Counted from the stretch's first letter, positions 44,236-53,500 are shown. The stretch is DNA of 64,000 bases from Kitasatospora aureofaciens (GCA_000720845.1 JODU01000019.1:124001-188000); one strand, 5' to 3'. The notes: a model not told the origin generated them from the letters alone. Numbers and translations: made by a program.

Positions 44236-45423
44236 TTACGCGGTCGGCCCGAGCCCGCTCAGCACCGTCCGGGCCCGTCCGAGCGCGGCCGGGTCGCTCG
44301 GGTCGACCTCCAGGTCGGGCGTGATGCCCGTGCCGTCGACCCCCCGCCCGGAGGGGGTGCGGTAGTGCCCGACGGTCAGCTCGGCCACCGAGCCGTCGGG
44401 CAGCCGGCTCGGCATCTGCACCGAGCCCTTGCCGAAGGTGCGGGAGCCCAGGACGACCGCACGGCCGCGGTCCTGGAGGGCCCCGGTGAGCAGCTCGGCC
44501 GCGCTCATCGTGCCGCCGTCGACGAGCGCGACCAGGGGCCTGGTGGTGTCGCCGCCGGCCTCGGCGTGCAGTGCCCGCTGGTCGCCGTCGACGTCGTACG
44601 TGGCGACCAGGCCGCCGTCGAGGAAGGCGGAGGCGGCGGTGACGGCCTCGGTGACCAGGCCGCCGGAGTTGCCGCGCAGGTCGAGGACGACCCCGGCGTC
44701 GGACGGCACCCGGGCCACGGCCTCGCGCACCTGCTCGCCGACGCCCTTGGTGAAGGAGGCGACCTTGACGACGGTGGGGCCCTCGGCGAGCGTGCGGACG
44801 GTCACGGGGTCCGTGGACAGCCGGGCGCGGCGCACGGTCTCGGTCCACGCGCGCGTGCCGCGCTCCAGGCCCAGCCGGACGGCGGTGCCAGCGGGCTCCG
44901 GCTCGGTGTCGCCGCGCAGTATGGAGACGACCTCGGTGACGGGCCGCCCGTCGACCCGCTCGCCGTCGACGCTGCGCAGCCGGTCGCCCTCGCGGATCCC
45001 GGCGTCCGCGGCGGGTGAGCCTGAGCGCACCCTGGTCACCTGGATGCGGCCGTCGCGCTCGCGGCGCGCGGAGAGTCCGACGCCGGTGTACCGGCCGTCG
45101 AGGGCGTCCTCCAACTCCTCGTACTCGCCCTCGGAGTAGACGGCGCCCCAGCGGTCCCCGCTGCGGCTGACCGCGCGTTCGGCGGCCTCCACGGGGGACT
45201 TGCCGTCGGCCATGGCCTCGGCCGCCGCGCGGGCGACGTCGTCGTGGCGGGCCTGCTGACCGGCCGGGGCGGCCGAACGGGCCGTGCCGGGCTCGGACTT
45301 CCGCTCCGGCCCGGGGAGCGATCCGGTGGCCGCGCCCGCGACGAGCACGCTGGCGAACACCAAGGTCAGGGCGGCCCCGTGGCGCACACGACGGGGCTGA
45401 CAGAACGGGTCACGACCTGACAT
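44236..45423 (-). CDS. S41 family C-terminal processing protease
   Basis: This 395-residue secreted or membrane-anchored serine protease has a signal-anchor (about residues 15-35), a PDZ domain (about residues 110-190) and the peptidase domain. The catalytic Ser is in GGTMSAAELL and the Lys in FGKGSVQ; GNSGGLV forms part of the oxyanion region. Such enzymes trim or degrade envelope proteins. The ATG at 45423 is the likely start. It lies between ftsX and smpB, separated from ftsX by a hairpin at 45451-45478. Confidence 0.93.
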   Translation of the reverse strand: MSGRDPFCQPRRVRHGAALTLVFASVLVAGAATGSLPGPERKSEPGTARSAAPAGQQARHDDVARAAAEAMADGKSPVEAAERAVSRSGDRWGAVYSEGEYEELEDALDGRYTGVGLSARRERDGRIQVTRVRSGSPAADAGIREGDRLRSVDGERVDGRPVTEVVSILRGDTEPEPAGTAVRLGLERGTRAWTETVRRARLSTDPVTVRTLAEGPTVVKVASFTKGVGEQVREAVARVPSDAGVVLDLRGNSGGLVTEAVTAASAFLDGGLVATYDVDGDQRALHAEAGGDTTRPLVALVDGGTMSAAELLTGALQDRGRAVVLGSRTFGKGSVQMPSRLPDGSVAELTVGHYRTPSGRGVDGTGITPDLEVDPSDPAALGRARTVLSGLGPTA

Positions 45424-45450
45424 GCCGGTGAGTCTAGGACAACGCGTAAG

Positions 45451-45478
45451 GGCCGCACGGTCCCTTGACCACGCGGCC
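45451..45478. terminator. Hairpin terminator after ftsX
   Basis: Arms 45451-45462 and 45467-45478 pair over 12 bp, with two G-U pairs in RNA, around a 4-base loop. It lies between the ftsX stop at 45492 and the S41 protease start at 45423, and would end the ftsE-ftsX transcript. Confidence 0.75.
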
Positions 45479-45491
45479 CCCTTGGTATGTG

Positions 45492-46409
45492 TCACACCTT
45501 CAGGTACTTGCGCAACGCGAAGAACGCCGCCAACGCGGGCATCAGCAGACTCGTGGCCAGGATGAGCGGCAGCTTCGTCAGGACGGCGTCCCAGCCGATG
45601 AAGTTGATCAGGTTCAGCTTCTCGGACAGGGCGAGTCCGTGATCGATGATGAAGTACCTGGCGATCACGAGGAAGCCGCAGGCGACACCACCGCCGATCA
45701 GACCGGCGACCGCCGCCTCCATAATGAACGGCGCCTGGATGTAGAAGCCGGACGCGCCCACGAGGCGCATGATGCCGGTCTCGCGGCGCCGGCTGAACGC
45801 CGAGACGCGCACGGTGTTGACGATCAGCATCAGGGCGACCACGAGCATGAGGGCCATCACCGCGCGGGCGGCCCAGTTCATGCCGTTGAGAAGGCCGAAG
45901 AGGTTGTCCAGGATGCCCTTCTGGTCCTGCACGGACTGCACGCCGTCCCGGCCGTCGAAGGCGGTCGCGATGACCTGGTACTTCTCCGGGTCCTTCAGCT
46001 TGATCCGGTACGACTCCTGCATCTGGTCGGGAGTGAGGGAGCTGGCCAGCGGCGAGTCGCCGAACTGCTCCTTGTAGTGCTTGTACGCCTCGTCCTGCGA
46101 CTCGTAGGTCACCTTCTCGACGACGGCCATCTCGTCGAGGTCGGACATGATCTGCTTCTTCTGGTCCTCGGTCACCGCGCCCTTGGCGCAGTTGGGATCG
46201 GACTCGGCGTCGCTCTTGTTGCAGAGGAAGACCGAGACGTTGACCTTGTCGTACCAGTAGCCCTTCATGTTGTTGACCTGGTCGCTCATCAGCAGCGAAC
46301 CGCCGAACAGGGCCAGGGACAGGGCGACCGAGACGATGACCGCGAAGGTCATCGTCAGATTGCGGCGAAGACCGACTCCGATCTCCGAGACTACGAACTG
46401 GGCGCGCAT
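45492..46409 (-). CDS. ftsX: Cell-division ABC transporter permease FtsX
   Basis: This 305-residue membrane partner of FtsE, together with FtsE, activates peptidoglycan hydrolases at the septum. It has a short cytoplasmic N-terminus and a first membrane segment at about residues 20-40. A large extracytoplasmic loop (about residues 45-165) follows, with two Cys (Cys58, Cys69) that may form a disulfide. The remaining three membrane segments come after it. The ATG at 46409 follows the ftsE stop by 31 bases. The C-terminal LRKYLKV is typical. Confidence 0.96.
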   Translation of the reverse strand: MRAQFVVSEIGVGLRRNLTMTFAVIVSVALSLALFGGSLLMSDQVNNMKGYWYDKVNVSVFLCNKSDAESDPNCAKGAVTEDQKKQIMSDLDEMAVVEKVTYESQDEAYKHYKEQFGDSPLASSLTPDQMQESYRIKLKDPEKYQVIATAFDGRDGVQSVQDQKGILDNLFGLLNGMNWAARAVMALMLVVALMLIVNTVRVSAFSRRRETGIMRLVGASGFYIQAPFIMEAAVAGLIGGGVACGFLVIARYFIIDHGLALSEKLNLINFIGWDAVLTKLPLILATSLLMPALAAFFALRKYLKV

Positions 46410-46440
46410 GGCGTCTCGTTAAGCCTTTCGTTCCTCGTCG

Positions 46441-47130
46441 TCAGTGCTGGTAGCCGTAGACACCGCGTGCCTGGTCCCGGACGAGGCGGCCCTTCTCCAG
46501 CTCGATGACGCGCTTGCGCATCTGGTCCACGATGTTCTGGTCGTGCGTGGCCATCACCACGGTGGTGCCCGTCCGGTTGATCCGGTCGAGCAGCTTCATG
46601 ATGCCGACCGAGGTCTGCGGGTCGAGGTTGCCCGTGGGCTCGTCGGCGATCAGCAGCTTGGGCCGGTTGACGAAGGCGCGCGCGATGGCGACGCGCTGCT
46701 GCTCACCGCCGGACAGCTCGCCGGGCCTGCGGTCCTCCTTGCCGCCGAGTCCGACGAGGTCGAGGACCTGCGGCACGGACTTGCGGATCTCGCCGCGGGA
46801 CTTGCCGATGACCTCCTGGGCGAAGGCGACGTTCTCGCCGACCGTCTTGTTCGGCAGCAGGCGGAAGTCCTGGAACACCGTCCCCAGCTGGCGCCGCATC
46901 TGCGGCACCTTCCAGTTGGACAGGCGGGCGAGGTCCTTCCCCAGAACGTGCACCTGTCCGTGGCTGCACCGCTCCTCGCGGAGGATCAGCCGCAGGAAGG
47001 TGGACTTTCCGGAGCCGGAGGACCCCACGAGGAAGACGAACTCGCCCTTCTCGACCTCCAGGGAGACGTCCCTGAGGGCTGGGTGGCTCTGTTTGGGGTA
47101 GACCTTGGAGACGTTGTCGAATCGGATCAC
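46441..47130 (-). CDS. ftsE: Cell-division ATP-binding protein FtsE
   Basis: This 229-residue ABC ATPase powers FtsX. Walker A is GSSGSGKST (about residues 36-44), the signature is LSGGEQQRVAIARA and Walker B ends LLIADEPTGNLDP. The loop VFQDFRLLPNKTVGENV (Q-loop) is characteristic. The GTG at 47130 is the start. It leads an ftsE-ftsX operon and is divergent from the zinc-ribbon gene at 47345 across 214 bases. Confidence 0.96.
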   Translation of the reverse strand: MIRFDNVSKVYPKQSHPALRDVSLEVEKGEFVFLVGSSGSGKSTFLRLILREERCSHGQVHVLGKDLARLSNWKVPQMRRQLGTVFQDFRLLPNKTVGENVAFAQEVIGKSRGEIRKSVPQVLDLVGLGGKEDRRPGELSGGEQQRVAIARAFVNRPKLLIADEPTGNLDPQTSVGIMKLLDRINRTGTTVVMATHDQNIVDQMRKRVIELEKGRLVRDQARGVYGYQH

Positions 47131-47344
47131 GGATGCACCACGGGTCGCCGGGGGTAGATGTGCGTGACCTTACGCGAACCGGGGAGCGGACCGCAGTCAC
47201 CGGTCTGGGTTGCGCATCAGTTGCGTGTTTTGTCCCCGCGGGAGGGCGCGCGGGGGCCCACGGAACCTGGCACAGTGGAAGGGGAACGTTCGTGTCGTCG
47301 CGCGCGTTCTTCCGAACAGAGCCGGTGGCAAGGAGGGCGAGCGC

Positions 47345-47539
47345 ATGACGTACGACCGGTTGGTGTGCGCGAACTGCGCGGCGCCCGTGAGTGAGGGCAG
47401 GTGCCCGGTGTGCCGGGCCAACCGCGAGCGGCTGCAGCAGGAGAGCAATTTCCTCGCGGGACTGAATCCGACGACGCTGATCGCGCTGCTGGCGGTGCTG
47501 ATCGCGGCGGTGGCCCTGCTGGCCCACCAGGGCGTCTGA
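47345..47539 (+). CDS. Small zinc-ribbon membrane protein
   Basis: This 64-residue protein has four Cys as two CxxC pairs (CANC and CPVC), which suit a zinc ribbon, followed by one membrane segment (about residues 44-60). The ATG at 47345 has GGAGG nine bases upstream. Similar short proteins occur next to ftsEX in Streptomyces, but no function is assigned. A strong hairpin follows at 47605-47642. Confidence 0.85.
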   Translation: MTYDRLVCANCAAPVSEGRCPVCRANRERLQQESNFLAGLNPTTLIALLAVLIAAVALLAHQGV

Positions 47540-47604
47540 GAGGCCGGGAGCGGCTCTCGGCCCGCCAGGGGGCAGACAGGCGGGCCGGGAAGCGCGGAAG
47601 ACGT

Positions 47605-47642
47605 GGAAGGGGCCCGGAGCGATGACGCTCCGGGCCCCTTCC
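47605..47642. terminator. 17-bp perfect hairpin terminator
   Basis: Arms 47605-47621 and 47626-47642 are perfect complements around a 4-base loop. It lies between the zinc-ribbon gene and the convergent LAETG-protein gene and suits both. Confidence 0.9.
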
Positions 47643-47677
47643 GTCTGCGTGCGCGGTGCGTACGCGGACGGCTACCT

Positions 47678-48565
47678 TCAGGCAGCAGCCCCGCCGCGGC
47701 CGTTCATCAGGCGCGGCAGGAAGCGGAAGCCGATGCCTCCGGCGATCATCGTCGCGGCGCCGACCAGCAGGAACGTGGTCTCGGCCGCTCCCGTCTCGGC
47801 GAGCTCCTCACCGCTGCCCTGGGCCGCGGCGTCGGAGGAGGCCGGGGCCTCCTCGCCGGTGTCGGTCAGCGCGGAGGAACCCTCCTCCTGAGCGACGTTG
47901 TCGTTGCCGCCGCCGTCGGGGGTGGTGTTGTCGCCGCCACCGGTGCCGCCGGAGTTGCCACCGCCACCGTTGCCGCCGTTGCCACCGCCGTTGTCGCCGC
48001 TTCCGCCGCCGTTGCCGGAACCGCCGTTGTCGCCGTTGCCGCCGTTGTTACCGGCGCCACCGTTGTTGCCGTTGCCGCCGTTGTTACCGGCACCGCCGTC
48101 GTTGCCGTTGCCACCGTTGTCGCCGTTGCCGCCGTTGTTACCGGCGCCGCCGTTGTTGCCGTTACCGCCGTTGTTGCCGTTGCCGCCGTTGTTACCGGCG
48201 CCGCCGTTGTTGCCACCCTCGGTGGTGCCTTCCACGGCGCCCTCGGTGGTGCCTTCCGTGGTCCCCTCGGTGGTGCCCTCGACCACACCGGCGATGGAGC
48301 CCTCGGTGGTGCCCTCGATCACACCGGCGATGGAGCCCTCGGTCGTACCTTCGATGGTGCCCTCGGTGGTCCCCTCGGTCGTGCCTTCGGTGTCCCCCTC
48401 GCCACCCTGGACGCTGATACCGAGGTTGACACCGTCGTTGCCCGCGCCGGCGTTCACGCCGATGTCGAGCGCCGAAGCGGCACCCGCCGCGGTCAGGGAG
48501 GCACCGGCCGCGATCACGGCGCCGGCCGCTATGCGCGCGACACGGATGCGCGTCTTCTTCGTCAT
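47678..48565 (-). CDS. Sortase-anchored repeat protein (LAETG)
   Basis: This 295-residue secreted surface protein has a Sec signal peptide (residues 1-32, cleavage after ASA) and a domain-free body. The body is TEGT/EGTTEG repeats (about residues 58-117) and GNNGG/GNG repeats (about residues 118-200). A sorting signal LAETG, membrane segment and basic tail (RFLPRLMNGR) follow. LAxTG is the motif of class E sortases, so anchoring to peptidoglycan is expected. The body looks like a flexible stalk. The start ATG at 48565 follows a GGGGGTAG stretch. It stands alone. Confidence 0.88.
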   Translation of the reverse strand: MTKKTRIRVARIAAGAVIAAGASLTAAGAASALDIGVNAGAGNDGVNLGISVQGGEGDTEGTTEGTTEGTIEGTTEGSIAGVIEGTTEGSIAGVVEGTTEGTTEGTTEGAVEGTTEGGNNGGAGNNGGNGNNGGNGNNGGAGNNGGNGDNGGNGNDGGAGNNGGNGNNGGAGNNGGNGDNGGSGNGGGSGDNGGGNGGNGGGGNSGGTGGGDNTTPDGGGNDNVAQEEGSSALTDTGEEAPASSDAAAQGSGEELAETGAAETTFLLVGAATMIAGGIGFRFLPRLMNGRGGAAA

Positions 48566-48696
48566 GTAGTTGCTACCCCCAGTAGCCGATTCAGTCGGTG
48601 AGGCCGCACTCGGGGGCCGTGATCGACGGGGGTGGCTGTGTGTGTGCTCAAGTCCCCCGGTTCACATGCGCCCCAGAAATACGCATGCCGAGCCTC

Positions 48697-48725
48697 ACCA
48701 TTCCGAATGTTCAAAGCAACGTCAA
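48697..48725 (-). promoter_or_regulatory. Candidate promoter of the LAETG-protein gene
   Basis: On the minus strand TTGACG (48720-48725), 17 bases and AATGGT (48697-48702) lie about 130 bases upstream of the start. The -35 box is strong and the -10 box is moderate. The rest of the 326-base gap 48566-48891 holds only the prfB terminator. Confidence 0.4.
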
Positions 48726-48828
48726 GGCCATTGCGTACGCGATGTCCAGGTACGAGACGTATGCCGGACACAAAGGGTGTGAGTGTGATGCAAAACCCAG
48801 ACATCACCGGCGAACAGGCGGCAGACAA

Positions 48829-48863
48829 AAGGCAACCGCCGCCAGAACGGCGGCAGTTGCCTT
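48829..48863. terminator. Hairpin terminator downstream of prfB
   Basis: AAGGCAACCGCCGCC and its near-perfect partner 48849-48863 pair over 15 positions with one C-A mismatch, around a 5-base loop. It lies 29 bases past the prfB stop. Confidence 0.8.
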
Positions 48864-48891
48864 GTCGACAAAGCGGCGACTGAGGTTCGTG

Positions 48892-49998
48892 CTACTTCTC
48901 CCGCTGCTTGCGCCAGCGAATACCGGCCTCCAGGAAACCGTCGATCTCGCCGTTGAACACGGCCTCGGGGTTGCCCACTTCGTGCTCCGTACGCAGGTCC
49001 TTGACCATCTGGTACGGGTGCAGCACGTACGAACGCATCTGGTTGCCCCAGGAGTTGCCCCCGTCGCCCTTGAGGGCGTCCATCTTGGCCTGCTCCTCCT
49101 GGCGGCGCCGCTCCAGGAGCTTGGCCTGGAGGACGTTCATGGCGGTGGCCTTGTTCTGGATCTGGGAGCGCTCGTTCTGGCAGGAGACGACGATGCCGGT
49201 GGGGATGTGGGTGAGGCGCACCGCCGAGTCGGTGGTGTTCACACCCTGGCCGCCGGGGCCGGAGGACCGGTACACGTCCACCCGCAGCTCGGACTCGTCG
49301 ATCTCGATGTGGTCGGTCTGCTCGACCACGGGGAGGATCTCGACGCCCGCGAAGGAGGTCTGGCGGCGCCCCTGGTTGTCGAAGGGCGAGATGCGCACCA
49401 GCCGGTGCGTGCCCTGCTCGACGGACAGGGTGCCGTAGGCGTACGGCGACTGCACGGCGAAGGTGGTCGACTTGATGCCGGCCTCCTCCGCGTACGACGT
49501 CTCGTAGACCTCGGTCTTGTAGCCGTGCTGCTCGGCCCAGCGCAGGTACATGCGCTGGAGCTTCTCGGCGAAGTCGGCGGCGTCCACGCCACCCGCCTCG
49601 GCGCGGATGTTGACGAGCGCCTCGCGCGCGTCGTACTCGCCGGAGAGCAGGGTGCGGACCTCCATCTCGTCCAGCGCCTTGCGGACGGCCGTGAGCTCGG
49701 ACTCGGCCTCGGCACGGGTGTCCGGGTCGTCCTCCTCCTCGGCCATCTCGAAGAGCACGCCGAGATCGTCGATCCGGCCGCGCAGGGTCTCGGCCTTCCG
49801 CACCTCGGCCTGGAGGTGCGAGAGCTTGCTGGTGATCTTCTGCGCCGCCTCCGGGTCGTCCCACAGGGAGGGCGCGGCCGCCTGCTCCTCGAGCACGGCG
49901 ATGTCTGCCCTCAGCCTGTCGAGGTCCAGGACGGCCTCGATCGACTCCATGGTCGAGGAGAGGGACTTCAGCTCTTCGGATACATCGACGACTGCCAC
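48892..49998 (-). CDS. prfB: Peptide chain release factor 2
   Basis: This 368-residue release factor reads UGA and UAA stop codons and triggers peptide release. The stop-codon tripeptide SPF is in RISPFDNQGRR and the catalytic GGQ is in RSSGPGGQGVNTTDSAV. The GTG at 49998 is the likely start. The reading frame is uninterrupted: there is no internal UGA with a programmed frameshift, as found in E. coli. It is downstream of the pkaB gene on the same strand. Confidence 0.97.
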   Translation of the reverse strand: MAVVDVSEELKSLSSTMESIEAVLDLDRLRADIAVLEEQAAAPSLWDDPEAAQKITSKLSHLQAEVRKAETLRGRIDDLGVLFEMAEEEDDPDTRAEAESELTAVRKALDEMEVRTLLSGEYDAREALVNIRAEAGGVDAADFAEKLQRMYLRWAEQHGYKTEVYETSYAEEAGIKSTTFAVQSPYAYGTLSVEQGTHRLVRISPFDNQGRRQTSFAGVEILPVVEQTDHIEIDESELRVDVYRSSGPGGQGVNTTDSAVRLTHIPTGIVVSCQNERSQIQNKATAMNVLQAKLLERRRQEEQAKMDALKGDGGNSWGNQMRSYVLHPYQMVKDLRTEHEVGNPEAVFNGEIDGFLEAGIRWRKQREK

Positions 49999-50074
49999 GC
50001 ATCCAGCGTAACGGCTCCGTCCAGCGGTCCACGCCCGACGGGTGCGGGCGCGGGCTGCGGCGGCGGGCCGGGCC

Positions 50075-51337
50075 TCACGGAGTGGCCGGTGCCGAGTTCC
50101 GCGTGTCCTGGGGTCCGGTGCCGTCCTCGTCACCGCCCGTGGCCAGCCACGTACCGACGCCGATCGCCGCCACCAGGGCGACCGCGCCGGCGCCCACGGC
50201 GATCCGGCGCCGCCGCGCGGTGGCGCGGTTGCGGGCCGAGCCGGGGCGCGGGGCACCCGCGGCGCGCGGGGCGCGGGCGGTGCCGCGGGCGCCGCCGGCC
50301 AGCTCGTCCGGGGCGGGAACGCGCATCGACGTGTGGGTGTCGCGGTTGGAGTCGGCCGGCTTGGCCCCCGGCACCAGGGGCACCGCTCCCCGGCGCCGCA
50401 CGGGCTGCGCCGCGGACGCGGGGGCGGCCGGGGACGCCGCGGACGCCGCCGACTCGTCGGGCGTGTCCTCCTGCTGCTCGGCGTCGGGCTCGTCCACGTC
50501 CAGCGGGGCCATCCCGGCGAGCATCGGCAGCAGCTCGCGCAGCCGGGCGCTCAGCTCGGAGGCGCGCAGCCGGGAGGCGGGAGCCTTGGCGAGGCACTGG
50601 ACCAGGAGCTGCCACAGCTCGTCGGGGATGCCGGGGAGCGGGACCACGGTCTCGGTCACGTGGCGGCGCAGCACCGCGCCGGGGTGGCCGCCGCCGAACG
50701 GCGTGAAGCCGGCGAGCAGCTCGTAGAGCACCGTGGCCAGCGCGTAGATGTCGACCGCCGCGCGCGGGGGCAGGCCCTCGACGATCTCCGGGGCGAGGTA
50801 GTCGGGGGTGCCGATGATCTTCGTGGCGCGGGTGCGGCGCGGGGTGTCGATGAGCTTGGCCACCCCGAAGTCCGTCAGCAGCGCCGGGTGCGAGCCGCCG
50901 GGGCCGAGCGGGCCCTGCATGTCGAGCAGCACGTTCTCGGGCTTGACGTCGCGGTGCACGACCCCCGCGGCGTGCGCGGCGGCCAGTCCGTCGGCGACGT
51001 CGGCGACGACGGCGACCGCGGCCTCGGGCGCCAGGCGGCGCTCCCGGTCGAGGCGGGTGCGCAGGTCGGTGCCCCGGACCAGGTCCATGACCAGCGCGAG
51101 GTCGTTGCCGTCGACCACCAGGTCGCGCACGGAGACGACGTGCGGGTGCTCCAGTCCGAGCAGGGCGGTGCGCTCCTGCACGAAGCGGGAGACGAGTTCC
51201 TGGTCGGACGCCAGGTCCTCGCGCAGCAGCTTGATCGCGACGGGTCCGTCGGGACCCTCGCCCAGCCACACCGTGCCGGCGCTGCCCCGTCCGAGGATCT
51301 GGTGGGCGGTGTACCGGCTGCCGATCTTCCGTGCCAA
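50075..51337 (-). CDS. pkaB: Ser/Thr protein kinase PkaB
   Basis: This 420-residue eukaryotic-type membrane kinase has a complete N-terminal kinase domain (about residues 8-265): GRGSAGTVWLG loop, VAIK Lys, catalytic HRDVKPEN and the TDFGVAK metal motif. A long Ala/Pro-rich linker follows. A single membrane segment sits near the C-terminus (IAVGAGAVALVAAIGVGTWLA), with a short outer tail. The TTG at 51337 has GGAG five bases upstream. Gene order prfB-pkaB-pkaA and the length match PkaB of S. coelicolor. It phosphorylates itself and probably partners such as the FHA protein encoded divergently. Confidence 0.93.
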   Translation of the reverse strand: MARKIGSRYTAHQILGRGSAGTVWLGEGPDGPVAIKLLREDLASDQELVSRFVQERTALLGLEHPHVVSVRDLVVDGNDLALVMDLVRGTDLRTRLDRERRLAPEAAVAVVADVADGLAAAHAAGVVHRDVKPENVLLDMQGPLGPGGSHPALLTDFGVAKLIDTPRRTRATKIIGTPDYLAPEIVEGLPPRAAVDIYALATVLYELLAGFTPFGGGHPGAVLRRHVTETVVPLPGIPDELWQLLVQCLAKAPASRLRASELSARLRELLPMLAGMAPLDVDEPDAEQQEDTPDESAASAASPAAPASAAQPVRRRGAVPLVPGAKPADSNRDTHTSMRVPAPDELAGGARGTARAPRAAGAPRPGSARNRATARRRRIAVGAGAVALVAAIGVGTWLATGGDEDGTGPQDTRNSAPATP

Positions 51338-51462
51338 GACTGCTCCTACCGACGCGTGTTGCGCCTAAAAGTACGCGTCCCAGGAGCCGACCTTCACGGC
51401 GGAGGCGGAAATCACCCTCCGGATGTCGACAAGTCTCCAGACTCGGCCCGCGCCGGAGAGAC

Positions 51463-53103
51463 TCAGCCTCCGCCGGAGCCGCCCAGGTCCCCGATCCAGT
51501 CGGTCACGGTGGTGAACCAGTCGGTGAGCTGGTCCCAGTAACCCTTGCCGGTGCCGATCCAGTCCTGCAACGGGCTCAGTTCCCAGATCAGCCAGCTGGC
51601 CACGAACAGGATGACGAGCGTGAACAGGCATCCCTTGAGGCAGCCGAGGCCCGGGATGCGCATCGGGTTGGCGCCGCGCTGCCGGGGCGGCCTGGGCTCG
51701 CGCCGGGGCGGCTGCGGCTCGGGCGTGGGCGGCGGGGCGTACCGCTGCGGCTGGGGGCGCTGCTGGGGCTGGGGCTGCGGGGTGGCGTAGCGCTGCGGCT
51801 GTTGCTGCTGCGGGTAGCCGTAGCCGGGCTGCTGGGGCGGCGGGGCCTGGCGCGGCTGCTGCGGCGGGCGGGAGACCTGCCGCTGGGGGCGGCGGCGCAG
51901 CGGGTCCTGGTTCGGGTCGAGGTACTGGACCTGCGTCTGCTCGTTGCGGTCGCGGGCGGCGCGCAGCTGGTTCTGCCAGGGGTGCGGGTCCTCGGGGCCG
52001 CCCTGTCCCGGGGCGCCCGGCGGCACCGGCGGCATGACGGCGGTGGGGTCGGGGGCGCCCGCGGCGTTGCCGGTCTGCGGCAGGACGCTGGTCGCGCCGT
52101 TGGGGTCGTAGGCGCCGCTCGGGCTCTGCGCGTTGTGCGGCAGCACCTGCGTCGGGTCGGCGGCACCGGGGGCGTCCGGGACCTGCGCGGGCGCCGGGTC
52201 GGGGGCCAGGAGCGCGCCCACGTTCTCGGCGGCGCCGATCTGGGCGCTGTTCGCGTGCACGCCGATGCCCTCGGCGACGACGCGCAGGCCGCGGGCGAGG
52301 TTCTCGGCGCTGGGCCGTTCGTCGGGGTTCTTGCGCAGGCAGCGCTCGATGACCGTCCACAGCGGGTCGGGGACGGTGGAGGGGCGGCGCGGTTCGGCGC
52401 TCAGGTGCTGGTGCAGCACCTCCAGGGCGGAGCCACCGCCGAACGGGGGACGGCCGGTGACCAGCTCGTAGAGCAGGATGCCGGCGCCGTAGACGTCGAC
52501 GGCGGAGGTCTGCGGGCGGCCCTCGGCGGACTCCGGCGCCACGTAGGCGGGCGTGCCGACGAACTCGTGGGTGCGGGTGAGGCCGGGCGAGTCGGCGAGG
52601 CGGGCGATGCCGAAGTCGGTGAGCATCGGGTGCATCTCGCCGCCGGTCTGCTTCAGCAGGACGTTGGCCGGCTTCAGGTCGCGGTGGACGACGCCGTCGG
52701 CGTGGCTGGCGGCGAGGGCGTCGGCGATCTGCGCGGTGAGCAGGGCCGCGGCGACCGGGGTGAGCGGCCCGTTTTCGCGCAGGTAGCGGTGCAGGTCCGG
52801 ACCGTCGATGAGGTCCATGACGAGGGCCAGCAGCTCGCCCTCGACGACCAGGTCGCGGACCCGGACGATGTTGGGGTGGGTGAGCCGGAGCAGGACGGAG
52901 CGCTCGCGCAGGAAGCGCATCACGATGTCGGCGTCGCTCGCGAGCTCTTCCTTGAGGACCTTGATCGCGACGGTCTCGCCGGGCTGTCCGGCCACGGCCG
53001 CCTCGGCGCCCGCGGTCTCGCGCTGGCGGGCGCGCCAGACCGTGCCCGTGGCGCCGCGGCCGAGGGGCTCCTCGAGGAGGTACTTGCTGCCTACCGGCCG
53101 CAC
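51463..53103 (-). CDS. pkaA: Ser/Thr protein kinase PkaA
   Basis: This 546-residue kinase has an N-terminal catalytic domain (GRGATGTVWRA, VAIK, HRDLKPAN, LTDFGIAR; about residues 9-275). A cytoplasmic Pro/Gln-rich linker is rich in QQP and PQP units (about residues 390-490). One membrane segment (CLKGCLFTLVILFVASWLIW) and a short outer part follow. I chose the GTG at 53103, which has AGGAG eight bases upstream. Gene order and size match PkaA. It is divergent from the FHA/FtsK-like gene, a natural substrate candidate since FHA domains read phosphothreonine. Confidence 0.93.
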   Translation of the reverse strand: MRPVGSKYLLEEPLGRGATGTVWRARQRETAGAEAAVAGQPGETVAIKVLKEELASDADIVMRFLRERSVLLRLTHPNIVRVRDLVVEGELLALVMDLIDGPDLHRYLRENGPLTPVAAALLTAQIADALAASHADGVVHRDLKPANVLLKQTGGEMHPMLTDFGIARLADSPGLTRTHEFVGTPAYVAPESAEGRPQTSAVDVYGAGILLYELVTGRPPFGGGSALEVLHQHLSAEPRRPSTVPDPLWTVIERCLRKNPDERPSAENLARGLRVVAEGIGVHANSAQIGAAENVGALLAPDPAPAQVPDAPGAADPTQVLPHNAQSPSGAYDPNGATSVLPQTGNAAGAPDPTAVMPPVPPGAPGQGGPEDPHPWQNQLRAARDRNEQTQVQYLDPNQDPLRRRPQRQVSRPPQQPRQAPPPQQPGYGYPQQQQPQRYATPQPQPQQRPQPQRYAPPPTPEPQPPRREPRPPRQRGANPMRIPGLGCLKGCLFTLVILFVASWLIWELSPLQDWIGTGKGYWDQLTDWFTTVTDWIGDLGGSGGG

Positions 53104-53360
53104 GTCATGCGCTCCTAGTTGCTTGCTGGCTGTTCGGACCCACTGTTCCAGAACCGGTCGGTCCCAGTCGGACCCAACTGTAGTGCCGCCCTCCGGGCCA
53201 CGTTCGAAGGAAAGACGCTCGACCCGGTCCCTTGGTTGCCGCTGCCCGCACGTGAGCGATCTCAAGCGGACGGCATTCGATCATCCGCAGGGCACCCGTC
53301 AGGCATTTTTGGGGGCAGAGCCGACCAATCAAGATCATTTGACGGCGGGAGACGGGCGCG

Positions 53361-53383
53361 TTGTCAGTGGCAGGTGCGAGGAT
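53361..53383 (+). promoter_or_regulatory. RecA-NDp/PafBC-like motif in the 397-base pkaA-FHA gap
   Basis: TTGTCAGTG (53361-53369), 8 bases and GAGGAT (53378-53383) follow the TTGTCRGTG-N8-TAnnnT pattern with the first T of the -10 box missing. It lies about 110 bases before the FHA gene start. The gap 53104-53500 also holds a direct repeat CGGACCCACTGT / CGGACCCAACTGT at 53135 and 53169, but no gene. Confidence 0.5.
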
Positions 53384-53500
53384 GCGTGCAGTACTGGCCG
53401 ACGTGCTCGTGTGACGGTGGGGGAAGTCCGCGGTGGGGGACCGTGGTGACGGCTTCTGTCCTGGCGTGCGGGCGCCCGCGCGAAGGGACCGCTTACGGCG

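Noticed and set aside
48892..49998. Programmed frameshift in prfB
   Set aside because: The frame is continuous from the GTG at 49998 to the stop; no internal UGA with slippery site is present.
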